A stretch of DNA of 9,203 nucleotides. Origin: an uncultured Bacilli bacterium. GTDB taxonomy: Bacteria; Bacillota_I; Bacilli_A; ML615J-28; CAG-313. The stretch is from assembly GCA_947627685.1 (NCBI GenBank), contig CANQWZ010000051.1:1-9203 (forward strand), read 5' to 3'. Made by a program: the position numbers and the translations under genes. Under the pieces are notes generated by a model. It was not told where the DNA came from. It did not search any database and was given only the letters and a program-made list of their open reading frames with translations. Positions 1 to 5,860 of this stretch are shown piece by piece (the first letter of the stretch is position 1; each line of letters opens with the position of its first letter).

Positions 1-470
1 GACCAGCCGTTGAAGCTGGTGAAAAGTTAGGATTTTTACCAGGTGATTTAAAAGATAAGGTTGATCCTTATTTAATACCGATTTACGATGCTTTATATGA
101 ATTTTTAGGGAAAGAAAATGTTGATAAATTAATCGAAAAAGCGGTTATCGAAGTTGCTCCCCTTGCTTATATGCGTGGTAGAACCCTTGATAATGCCTTT
201 ATAATTTTAGACGAAGCACAAAATACGACTAGTAACCAAATGAAAATGTTTGTAACCCGTTTAGGTTTTAAATCAAAAATGGTTATAACAGGCGATATTA
301 CCCAAGTTGATTTACCGAACCATGCACAAAGTGGTTTAAGCGAGGCCATAACAGTACTAGATAAAATTGATGGCATTAAACACTTACAATTTACTAAATA
401 CGATGTTATGCGTCATCCCCTTGTTGCTAAAATTATTGAAAAATATGAGGAAAAATATGATAAAATTTAA
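1..470 (+). CDS. phoH: PhoH family ATPase, C-terminal part (5' end outside window)
   Basis: This is the last ~156 residues of a PhoH/PhoL-type P-loop ATPase, a cytoplasmic protein linked to RNA metabolism and often found beside ybeY. The frame is open from the window edge (first full codon at 3-5, PAVEAGEKLGFLPGDLKDKV), so the Met codon at 171 is internal. Visible family signatures are the PAVEAGEKLGFLPGD segment, APLAYMRGRTL, the Walker B stretch FIILDEAQN (about 189-215), the TGDITQVDLP motif (about 289-318) and the RHPLV tail. The Walker A loop lies upstream, outside the window. The gene is the first visible member of the phoH-ybeY-cdd-era-recO cluster. It overlaps ybeY by 14 nt, which suggests translational coupling. 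The product name is secure; its physiological role is not well defined even in model species. Confidence 0.96.
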   Translation, partial: PAVEAGEKLGFLPGDLKDKVDPYLIPIYDALYEFLGKENVDKLIEKAVIEVAPLAYMRGRTLDNAFIILDEAQNTTSNQMKMFVTRLGFKSKMVITGDITQVDLPNHAQSGLSEAITVLDKIDGIKHLQFTKYDVMRHPLVAKIIEKYEEKYDKI

Positions 471-903
471 TATTGTAGGAAGCACAGAAGCATTTGATTT
501 TAAAATAAAGGTGCTTGCTAAAAAACTTTTAAAAAAAACCTCCCACAAATTAAAACTTAAAAGCAAGCATGTTATTAGTTTTATCTTTGTTGATTTAGAT
601 GAAATTCACCATATTAATAAGGAATATCGTAAAATTGATAAACCAACTGATGTAATTTCGTTTGCTTATGGTGATGATTATAGTAATGGGTTGCCATATG
701 AACTTGGTGATATTTTTATCTGTAAAGAAAAAGTTTTCGAACAAGCTCAAAATTATGGTCATTCTTCATACCGTGAATGTGCTTTTTTAATGACCCATGG
801 TCTTTTACATTTATTAGGTTATGATCATATGCAGCCAGATGATGAAAAGATAATGTTTACTCTTCAAAATGAAATATTAAATGAATTAAAAATTATAAAA
901 TAG
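457..903 (+). CDS. ybeY: YbeY endoribonuclease (16S rRNA maturation factor)
   Basis: YbeY is a zinc-dependent single-strand endoribonuclease acting in 16S rRNA 3' end maturation and ribosome quality control in the cytoplasm. The product is 148 residues, normal for the family. The three zinc-ligand histidines lie in THGLLHLLGYDH (H114, H118, H124), and the conserved KPTDVISF segment is at about 62-69. I chose ATG 457 because a GAGG site (447-450) lies 6 nt upstream and the protein then begins at the usual family position. A longer in-frame reading from 367 adds 30 residues lying almost wholly over phoH, with no family match. The start overlaps the phoH end by 14 nt. The cdd ribosome binding site overlaps the ybeY stop codon, so all three genes are probably made from one mRNA. 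Confidence 0.96.
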   Translation: MIKFNIVGSTEAFDFKIKVLAKKLLKKTSHKLKLKSKHVISFIFVDLDEIHHINKEYRKIDKPTDVISFAYGDDYSNGLPYELGDIFICKEKVFEQAQNYGHSSYRECAFLMTHGLLHLLGYDHMQPDDEKIMFTLQNEILNELKIIK

Positions 904-912
904 GTGTAAAAA

Positions 913-1320
913 ATGGAAATTGAACAAAAATATGAATTAGTGTTAAAGGCATATCATAATGCATATGCTAAATATTCGTTATTTCAAGTAGGGGCCTTAG
1001 TTATTTTAAAAGATGGTCATTACTTTTTAGGTAGTAATGTTGAAAACGCCTCATATGGATTAACTAATTGTGCTGAAAGAAGTGCTTTGTTTGCGGCATA
1101 CTCTAATGGATATCGTAAAGATGATATTTTAGAACTAGTACTTATTGGTAAAAGTAATGATTTTTTATATCCTTGTGGAGCATGTAGGCAAGTTATTTGT
1201 GAATTAATGCCCCAAGATGCTACAATTACGCTTTTTAAGTTAACAAAGCTTTATAAACAAATCAAAGTAAAAGATTTAATGCCATATCTTTTTGATGAGA
1301 GGGAACTAAATGCTGAATAA
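913..1320 (+). CDS. cdd: Cytidine deaminase
   Basis: The enzyme hydrolytically deaminates cytidine and deoxycytidine to uridine and deoxyuridine for pyrimidine salvage in the cytosol. The 135-residue length matches the small homotetrameric class. The substrate-contact motif NVENASYG (N42, E44) is present. So are the zinc and catalytic signatures: TNCAERSA (C53 zinc ligand, E55 proton shuttle) and PCGACRQV (C88 and C91 zinc ligands). All catalytic residues are intact. The start at 913 is preceded by AGGTG (902-906), which overlaps the ybeY stop. The 3' end overlaps era by 11 nt. In Bacillus the same gene sits in the same order with dgkA between ybeY and cdd; here dgkA is absent. Confidence 0.97.
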   Translation: MEIEQKYELVLKAYHNAYAKYSLFQVGALVILKDGHYFLGSNVENASYGLTNCAERSALFAAYSNGYRKDDILELVLIGKSNDFLYPCGACRQVICELMPQDATITLFKLTKLYKQIKVKDLMPYLFDERELNAE

Positions 1321-2215
1321 AAATTTTAAATCCGGTTTTGTAAGTATTATTGGTCTTGCAAATGTCGGTAAAAGCACACTTCTTAATCAACTTTTAAAAG
1401 AAAAAGTAGCTATTGTAACGCCCAAAGCCCAAACCACACGTAATCAAATCCAAGGTATTTATACGACTGATGATGTACAAATTATTTTTATTGATACTCC
1501 AGGTCTTCATAAGGCTAGTAGTAAACTTGGTATGGTAATGAATGAATATGCTATATCTTCACTTGATGGTGCTGATGTTGTTTTATATGTAGCTGATTTA
1601 ACCAAAGAAATATCTTCTATGGCCAAAGATATAATTGAGCATTTAAAAAAACTTAAAACGCCGGTTATTTTTGTTGGTAATAAAGTAGATTTAATCAAAA
1701 AGCAAGAAGATGTTGCATCGATAATGGAAAGTTATAAGGCCCTAGGTAATTTTGTTAAAGGTATTACCATAAGTGCTAGCAATAATTATAATTTAGACAT
1801 TCTTTTAGATTTAATCATTGATAACTTAAAAGTTGGTCCCATGTATTATCCATCAGATCAATTATTAGATAAACCTGAACGATTTGTGGTAGCTGAAATT
1901 ATTAGAGAAAAAGTACTCTTAAATACTAATCAAGAAGTACCGCATAGTGTTGCTATAACAATTGATCGTTATAATGAAAAGGCTAATATGGTTGATATTT
2001 TAGCCTCCATTGTGGTAGAACGTCCTTCACAAAAGAAAATTATTATTGGTAAAGAAGGATCAATGATTAAAAACATTGGTATTATGGCTCGTAAAGATAT
2101 TATGAAACTTTTAGGTTGCCATGTTAATTTAGAATTATTTGTAAAAGTTGAAAAAGATTGGCGTAATAAAAAATATTATTTAAAAGAATTTGGTTACGAT
2201 AACGATAAAGTATAA
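1310..2215 (+). CDS. era: GTPase Era (30S ribosome assembly)
   Basis: Era is an essential GTPase that binds the 3' end of 16S rRNA and helps mature the 30S subunit. The 301-residue product has the full layout. The N-terminal G domain has G1 GLANVGKST (15-23), G3 DTPGLH (62-67), G4 NKVD (124-127) and G5 SAS (155-157). The C-terminal KH RNA-binding domain has its GxxG loop at GKEG (247-250) and ends near VEKDWR. The G1 loop reads G-L-A-N where most Era proteins have G-R-P-N; the phosphate-binding N-V-G-K-S-T is intact, so activity is expected. ATG 1310 lies 11 nt inside cdd behind a GAGAGGGA site (1297-1304). Pairing with YbeY, also an rRNA-maturation factor, in one operon fits its role. Confidence 0.97.
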   Translation: MLNKNFKSGFVSIIGLANVGKSTLLNQLLKEKVAIVTPKAQTTRNQIQGIYTTDDVQIIFIDTPGLHKASSKLGMVMNEYAISSLDGADVVLYVADLTKEISSMAKDIIEHLKKLKTPVIFVGNKVDLIKKQEDVASIMESYKALGNFVKGITISASNNYNLDILLDLIIDNLKVGPMYYPSDQLLDKPERFVVAEIIREKVLLNTNQEVPHSVAITIDRYNEKANMVDILASIVVERPSQKKIIIGKEGSMIKNIGIMARKDIMKLLGCHVNLELFVKVEKDWRNKKYYLKEFGYDNDKV

Positions 2216-2243
2216 AAAAACATATTTAATTCATCCTAAAAAT

Positions 2244-2252
2244 AAGGAGTGA
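2244..2252 (+). promoter_or_regulatory. Strong ribosome binding site for the small YqzL-like gene
   Basis: AAGGAGTGA lies 5 nt before TTG 2258. It is the best Shine-Dalgarno site in this part of the cluster, and no other start codon is suitably spaced downstream of it. This is the main reason to accept the TTG-initiated short gene. It is too far (over 100 nt) from the recO start to serve that gene directly. Confidence 0.75.
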
Positions 2253-2257
2253 TTAAA

Positions 2258-2404
2258 TTGCTAAATAATAGTTCAAAAGAATTTTGGAATAAATTTTCCA
2301 CAACTGGTCGTATTGAAGACTATTTAAATTATAAGTTTGCCAAAAAGAAAGAAGAAGCTTATGAAACCAGTAATAAAGAAAAGGGGCATTATTCTAAACG
2401 CTAA
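2258..2404 (+). CDS. yqzL: Small YqzL-like protein
   Basis: This 48-residue protein starts at TTG 2258 behind AAGGAGTGA. The core FWNKFSTTGRIEDYLNYK (residues 9-26) matches the pattern I know for YqzL of B. subtilis and relatives (F-W-x-x-F-x-x-T-G-x-I-x-x-Y-L). The tail is charged and lysine-rich. It also lies exactly where yqzL sits in Bacillus, between era and recO. No biochemical role is established for the family. The last 44 nt overlap the start of recO in another frame, so translation of this gene could deliver ribosomes to recO, whose own ribosome binding site is weak. The alternative is that it is only a translated leader for recO; the conserved motif argues against that. Confidence 0.75.
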   Translation: MLNNSSKEFWNKFSTTGRIEDYLNYKFAKKKEEAYETSNKEKGHYSKR

Positions 2405-3098
2405 AGACTATAAGGATAATGCTAAAATAATAACCATTTTAACAGAGGATGGTAAAATTGACTTATTACTAAAGGGAACTACCAAAATGAATAGTGGTAA
2501 TAAAAAATATACCTTAGCCCCTTTAGAAGTTGATTTTATGATGACTGAAAGTAACGTTCTTGCTACTTTTACGCAAGGTTATATTATTAATAATTATCTA
2601 CATATCAAAGATGATATTAATAAAAGTTTAACTAGTCTTGTCATGATTGAAAAAATCATAGCTTTTTGCGAACATATTGATAAGCAGGAATTATTTTATC
2701 ATTTTGTTTTAAAAATGTTTAACCTACTTGATACATATAAGTACGATTTTGTTGTTTTAGCAATTTTTGAAATAAAATTATTATATTTATTGGGAATAGC
2801 GCCAACGCTTAATGGTTGTAATAAATGCGCTAAAAAAACAAATGAATTATTTCTATCAATTAATTTAGGGGGAACATGTTGTAAAGATTGCATTAAAGAC
2901 TGCGGTTATGATTTAGATTTAAATGAAACTAAAATTTTTAAATATTTATATCTTATTAAACTTGAAAATATTGATGAAAAATTTTTAAAGCTTATTGATG
3001 ATACTAATATTGATTTAAGTCATTTTATTGATCGTTATTATGAAAAATACATGGATTTTTATAGTAAAACGAAAAAAGTAATAAAAAAAATATCATAG
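2361..3098 (+). CDS. recO: DNA repair and recombination mediator RecO
   Basis: RecO works with RecF and RecR to load RecA on SSB-coated single-stranded DNA during recombinational repair. The 245-residue product has the N-terminal OB-fold opening (KKRGIILNAKDYKDNAKIIT, residues 6-25, then EDGKIDLLLKG) and a helical C-terminal part. A four-cysteine zinc site comes from GCNKC (C153, C156) and GTCCKDC (C173/C174, C177). I chose ATG 2361 because it places the OB-fold strand at the usual distance from the N-terminus. A TTG at 2337 would add eight mostly basic residues with no family match. Only a poor purine run (about 2348-2357) precedes ATG 2361, so coupling to the overlapping small upstream gene is likely. 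The gene ends the cluster, just before a hairpin terminator. Confidence 0.93.
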   Translation: MKPVIKKRGIILNAKDYKDNAKIITILTEDGKIDLLLKGTTKMNSGNKKYTLAPLEVDFMMTESNVLATFTQGYIINNYLHIKDDINKSLTSLVMIEKIIAFCEHIDKQELFYHFVLKMFNLLDTYKYDFVVLAIFEIKLLYLLGIAPTLNGCNKCAKKTNELFLSINLGGTCCKDCIKDCGYDLDLNETKIFKYLYLIKLENIDEKFLKLIDDTNIDLSHFIDRYYEKYMDFYSKTKKVIKKIS

Positions 3099-3102
3099 AT
3101 TT

Positions 3103-3142
3103 ATGAAAGTAATAGTAAAAACTATTATTTTCATTTTCTTTT
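3103..3142 (+). terminator. A/T-rich intrinsic terminator after recO
   Basis: A 14-bp stem (3103-3116 with 3121-3134, one G-T pair, loop AAAA) is followed by the T-rich run TTTCTTTT. The stem is weak in G/C but long, and it lies 5 nt after the recO stop and before a clear promoter. It therefore probably ends the phoH-recO transcript, perhaps incompletely. Confidence 0.75.
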
Positions 3143-3168
3143 ACATTTTAATAACTTTTTGATAAAAT
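3140..3168 (+). promoter_or_regulatory. Sigma-A-type promoter for the ppiB operon
   Basis: TTTACA (3140-3145) and TAAAAT (3163-3168) are separated by exactly 17 bp, each one base off consensus. The predicted transcription start is near 3175, giving a leader of about 29 nt before GTG 3204. The -35 box overlaps the T-tract of the preceding terminator. Confidence 0.75.
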
Positions 3169-3203
3169 TAAGAGGAAAATAATAAGCAAGAGAAGGTGTA
3201 AAA

Positions 3204-3740
3204 GTGGATAAAAAAATTTATGCGCAAATTACTTTAACAACAGGTGATAAAATTAATTTAGAACTATTTGCTAAGAAAGCTCCCATAACGGTTGCTAATT
3301 TTGTTAGTTTAGCTAAACAGGGTTATTATGAAAACACTATTTTTCATCGTATCATTAAAGATTTTATGATTCAAACAGGAGGATACTACCTTAAAGATGA
3401 ATATCTTGAAGCATTACCAAATGTCGATGAAATTCAAGGGGAATTTTTTGAAAATGGTTTTACTAAAAATGATATCAAACATGATCTAGGTGTTATTTCA
3501 ATGGCAAGAAAAAGTGATTTTAATTCCGCAAGCAGTCAGTTTTTCTTATGTAGCGCTAGATCTGAACATTTAGATGGTAGTTATGCGGCCTTTGGTAAAA
3601 CGACCGATACCAAAAGTAATGAAGTAATTTTAAAAATTAGTAATTATCAAACTTATAATATTGGTTATGGTTTTACTGATTTTCCTTGTGAAATTATTGG
3701 TATTAGTAAAATAAGAATTGGAGAAGATCGTTATGAGTAA
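3204..3740 (+). CDS. ppiB: Cyclophilin-type peptidyl-prolyl cis-trans isomerase
   Basis: This enzyme catalyses cis-trans isomerisation of X-Pro bonds during protein folding. There is no signal peptide or lipobox, so it should be cytoplasmic. The 178-residue cyclophilin domain carries the active-site block FHRIIKDFMIQTGG (R49, F54, Q57), then MARKSDFNSASSQFF (M100, Q112, F114) and LDGSYAAFGK (L123, Y127). The insert between these blocks (about 61-95) contains EIQGEFFENGF, typical of Gram-positive PpiB-type enzymes. The start is GTG 3204 behind AGAAGGTG (3191-3198). It is the first gene after its own promoter and overlaps the downstream transporter by 8 nt. The family is certain; the B-type symbol rests on domain form and a cytosolic location. 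Confidence 0.94.
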   Translation: MDKKIYAQITLTTGDKINLELFAKKAPITVANFVSLAKQGYYENTIFHRIIKDFMIQTGGYYLKDEYLEALPNVDEIQGEFFENGFTKNDIKHDLGVISMARKSDFNSASSQFFLCSARSEHLDGSYAAFGKTTDTKSNEVILKISNYQTYNIGYGFTDFPCEIIGISKIRIGEDRYE

Positions 3741-4380
3741 AATAAAATATTTTTTAACTACCTTTGTAAGAGGCATTCTTGCGGGGATTGCTATTGCAAT
3801 TGGTGGCTTTCTTTATATAAAGGCCCGTGATGTTAGTGGTTTAACCATTGTTCCTGCCTTTTTATTTCCGATAGGTTTAATTTTAATTTGCAATTTTAAT
3901 TTTTTCTTATATACCGGTAAAATTTGTTATCTAGCCGATAAACTTATTGCTAAAGAAAAACGTTATATCTTAGAATTAGGATTAGGATTAATCGGTAATT
4001 ATCTTGGAGCATTATTTATGGGCTTAATTTTAAGTGCTGTTTTCAAAGTGCCTGATGTAGTTTATGAAATGGTTAAGATAAAAACGTCATATTCGTGGTG
4101 GCAATTATTAATTTTAGCTATCTTTTGTGGTATGTTAATATATTTTGCGGTAGAAGCTTTTAGTAAAGTAGAAAATAATTTTGGTAAATATGTTATTTTA
4201 ATAATGTGTATTGCTGGTTTTATCATTTGTGGTTTTGAGCACTGTATTGCTGATATGTTTTATTTTTCCCTTGCTAGAGATTTTAATTTTATGACTTTTG
4301 TTGATATTTTAATTATTATTATTGGTAATAGCATAGGTGGCTTATTTATACCATGTATTAAGAGGCTAAGTAATGCTTGA
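3733..4380 (+). CDS. Formate/nitrite transporter (FNT) family channel
   Basis: This is a membrane channel of the FocA/NirC/HSC superfamily, which forms pentamers passing formate, nitrite, hydrosulfide or similar small anions. The 215-residue protein has about six hydrophobic helices (roughly 11-30, 37-59, 80-103, 122-143, 151-168, 189-208). Family signatures are RGILAGIAIAIGG (13-25), FFLYTGK (57-63), IGNYLGAL (87-94), GFEHCIADM (167-175, with the conserved pore histidine H170) and IGNSIGGLF (197-205). It is shorter than typical FocA (about 280 residues), mostly at the termini. ATG 3733 is chosen over an in-frame TTG at 3718 because GGAGAA (3720-3725) is well spaced before it. It overlaps the genes on both sides by 8 nt. 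The alcohol dehydrogenase partner favours formate as substrate, but the sequence does not decide this. Confidence 0.9.
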   Translation: MSKIKYFLTTFVRGILAGIAIAIGGFLYIKARDVSGLTIVPAFLFPIGLILICNFNFFLYTGKICYLADKLIAKEKRYILELGLGLIGNYLGALFMGLILSAVFKVPDVVYEMVKIKTSYSWWQLLILAIFCGMLIYFAVEAFSKVENNFGKYVILIMCIAGFIICGFEHCIADMFYFSLARDFNFMTFVDILIIIIGNSIGGLFIPCIKRLSNA

Positions 4381-5533
4381 TTTTACTTTTGTATCACCTA
4401 CTAAAATATATTTTGGCAAAAATCGTGAAAACGAAATTGGTCAAATTCTAAAAGCATATGGTTATCACAAGATTTTGTTGCATTATGGACAAGGATCAAT
4501 TTTTAAAACGGGCTTATATACGAAAATTATTAATAGTTTAAAAGAAAATGATATTGCATATGTGGAATTAGGAAACGTAGAACCCAATCCTAATATTGAC
4601 CTTGTAAGAAAAGGAATTAAAATAGTAAAAAAACATCAAATTGAACTAATTTTAGCAGTCGGTGGTGGTTCCGTTATTGATTCTAGTAAAGCTATTGCTT
4701 GTGGAGTAGGATCTAATATGGATCCGTGGTTATTTGTAACTTGCCAAAAAGTACCAACTTCATCACTGCCAATAGGTGTTATTTTAACAATTAGTGCAGC
4801 AGGTAGTGAACTTAGTAATTCATGTGTTATCAGTGATAAAGCAAAACACATAAAAAATGGTTTTAATACTGATTTAATTAGACCCCTTTTTGCGATAATG
4901 AATCCTGAACTTACTTTTAGTGTTTCACCTTATCAAACTGCTTGTGGAATTGTTGATATTTTGATGCATACTTTAGAAAGATATTTTTCGGATGTTGATG
5001 ATTTATTATTTACGGATGAAATAGCCCTCGGTTTAATAAAGGCCGTAATTAAAGCTGGAAAAAGAGTAATAGAAGATCCAAACGATTACAGTGCTAGAGC
5101 AACGTTAATGATTGCTAGCAGTTTTTCGCATAATGGTTTAACAGGACTTGGTTCTAATATGTATTTTACCGTCCATAAACTTGAACACGTCCTTAGTGGC
5201 TTATATGATAATGTTAGCCATGGTGCTGGTCTTGCTATTTTATTTCCTGCTTGGGCCAAATATACCAAAAAACTTTTCGAAAAAAAGTGGCAATATTTAG
5301 TAAAAGTAGTTCTAGATGCGACTCCTAGTAATGCAACTGATGAGGGTATTAGTTTTTTTGAAAATTATTTTAAGTTTTTAAAAATGCCAACAACTTTAAA
5401 AGAAATTGGTATAACTAGTGATAGATTTGTTAATTTTGCAATGTGTGCTACCCAAAATCAAACCAAAAAAGTTATCGGCGTTATGCCACTTGCTTATGAT
5501 GATGTAATTAATATTTTAACTTTAGCCGCATAA
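4373..5533 (+). CDS. Iron-containing alcohol dehydrogenase, butanol dehydrogenase/YqhD type
   Basis: This is a cytosolic group III alcohol dehydrogenase reducing aldehydes to alcohols with NAD(P)H. The 386-residue length is normal. The dinucleotide-binding region includes YGQGS (38-42), PNPNID (71-76) and GGGSVID (97-103). Likely metal ligands are D195 and H199 in GIVDILMHTLE, plus H268 and H283 in the HKLEHVL...SHGAGLAILFPAW segment. By my count H268 and H283 are 15 residues apart, where YqhD as I recall it has 14. The closest recognisable branch is BDH/YugJ/YqhD, for which short-chain aldehydes are usual substrates. Cofactor choice (NADH or NADPH) cannot be settled. ATG 4373 follows AGAGG (4361-4365) and overlaps the FNT gene by 8 nt, consistent with coupled synthesis of two fermentation functions. 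No convincing terminator follows before the rpmG promoter. Confidence 0.94.
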   Translation: MLDFTFVSPTKIYFGKNRENEIGQILKAYGYHKILLHYGQGSIFKTGLYTKIINSLKENDIAYVELGNVEPNPNIDLVRKGIKIVKKHQIELILAVGGGSVIDSSKAIACGVGSNMDPWLFVTCQKVPTSSLPIGVILTISAAGSELSNSCVISDKAKHIKNGFNTDLIRPLFAIMNPELTFSVSPYQTACGIVDILMHTLERYFSDVDDLLFTDEIALGLIKAVIKAGKRVIEDPNDYSARATLMIASSFSHNGLTGLGSNMYFTVHKLEHVLSGLYDNVSHGAGLAILFPAWAKYTKKLFEKKWQYLVKVVLDATPSNATDEGISFFENYFKFLKMPTTLKEIGITSDRFVNFAMCATQNQTKKVIGVMPLAYDDVINILTLAA

Positions 5534-5556
5534 TGCTAAAAATTAGTTCTATTTTC

Positions 5557-5585
5557 TTGATAAATAATTCATTTTGTAGTATAAT
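5557..5585 (+). promoter_or_regulatory. Near-consensus promoter for rpmG
   Basis: TTGATA (5557-5562), a 17-bp spacer and a perfect TATAAT (5580-5585). Transcription should start near 5592, giving a leader of about 20 nt. This is the strongest promoter match in the window and suits a highly expressed ribosomal protein gene. Confidence 0.88.
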
Positions 5586-5611
5586 AGATACGATTTATTG
5601 GAGGTACAATT

Positions 5612-5767
5612 ATGCGTATTAATTTTATCTTAAAGTGTACTGAATGTGGTGAAGAAAATTATTTAACCGAAAAAAACAAACGTAATACTCCTGATCGTTT
5701 AGAGAAAAAGAAGTATTGTCCACGTTGTCGTAAAACAACATTACACAAAGAAAAAACAAAGAAGTAG
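5612..5767 (+). CDS. rpmG: 50S ribosomal protein L33, zinc-binding form
   Basis: This 51-residue component of the large ribosomal subunit reads MRINFILKCTECGEENYLTE at its start and ends in basic residues. The two CxxC pairs (C9/C12 in CTECGEENY and C36/C39 in KYCPRC) form the zinc ribbon of the C+ type of L33. The NKRNTPDRLEKKKYCP region is the family signature. It starts at ATG 5612 behind GGAGGT (5600-5605). It has its own promoter and terminator, so it is a one-gene unit. Organisms with several rpmG copies often switch to a cysteine-free form when zinc is scarce; whether this genome has a second copy cannot be seen here. Confidence 0.97.
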   Translation: MRINFILKCTECGEENYLTEKNKRNTPDRLEKKKYCPRCRKTTLHKEKTKK

Positions 5768-5768
5768 T

Positions 5769-5811
5769 AAAAATACTCTAGAAAACTTTCTAGAGTATTT
5801 TTCTTTTTCTA
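5769..5811 (+). terminator. Strong intrinsic terminator after rpmG
   Basis: Perfect inverted repeat with arms AAAAATACTCTAGA (5769-5782) and TCTAGAGTATTTTT (5789-5802), a short loop, then CTTTTTCT. The stem has 14 unbroken pairs, can close further inside the loop, and begins just after the rpmG stop. The A-rich left arm could also support termination from the other strand. Confidence 0.9.
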
Positions 5812-5823
5812 CAAAATGAGCCC

Positions 5824-5856
5824 TCACCTTATGATAAAGTATTAATTAAAAGGTGA
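5824..5856 (+). promoter_or_regulatory. Inverted repeat pairing with the ribosome binding site of the FtsK-like gene
   Basis: TCACCTT (5824-5830) is the exact complement of AAGGTGA (5850-5856), which contains the Shine-Dalgarno sequence for ATG 5861. The intervening loop is 19 nt. If the transcript includes both arms, a 7-bp hairpin would cover the ribosome binding site. A possible -10 box TATGAT (5830-5835) overlaps the left arm; a transcript starting from it would lack that arm, so the repeat could instead be a protein-binding operator. No good -35 box is visible. Confidence 0.4.
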
Positions 5857-5860
5857 AGAT

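Noticed and set aside
171..173. Internal ATG of phoH as a true gene start
   Set aside because: The reading frame upstream to base 3 matches conserved PhoH sequence, so the gene is simply cut by the window edge.
367..456. N-terminal extension of YbeY starting at 367
   Set aside because: The extra 30 residues lie almost entirely over the conserved PhoH C-terminus, have no family match, and a well-placed GAGG site supports ATG 457.
2232..2250. Hairpin TCCT/AGGA near the small-gene ribosome binding site
   Set aside because: Only four pairs around an A-rich loop; it is not distinguishable from chance complementarity to a Shine-Dalgarno sequence.
2337..2360. TTG start for RecO at 2337
   Set aside because: It adds a lysine/arginine-rich octapeptide unlike RecO N-termini and lacks a ribosome binding site; ATG 2361 fits the family start.
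3718..3732. TTG start for the FNT channel at 3718
   Set aside because: Its codon overlaps the Shine-Dalgarno sequence that serves ATG 3733, and no site precedes it.
3805..4378. UGA=Trp genetic code as in mycoplasmas
   Set aside because: All tryptophans seen are TGG, no gene is interrupted by TGA, and the FNT gene ends at TGA exactly where the next gene overlaps it.
4636..4851. Minus-strand open frames inside the dehydrogenase, Era, PhoH and FtsK-like genes
   Set aside because: They are antisense shadows of well-identified genes, with no ribosome binding site or recognisable protein motif.
5534..5556. Possible terminator after the alcohol dehydrogenase
   Set aside because: Only a short imperfect A/T pairing (AAAATTAG with CTATTTT) is present; it is too weak to call, so some readthrough into rpmG is possible.
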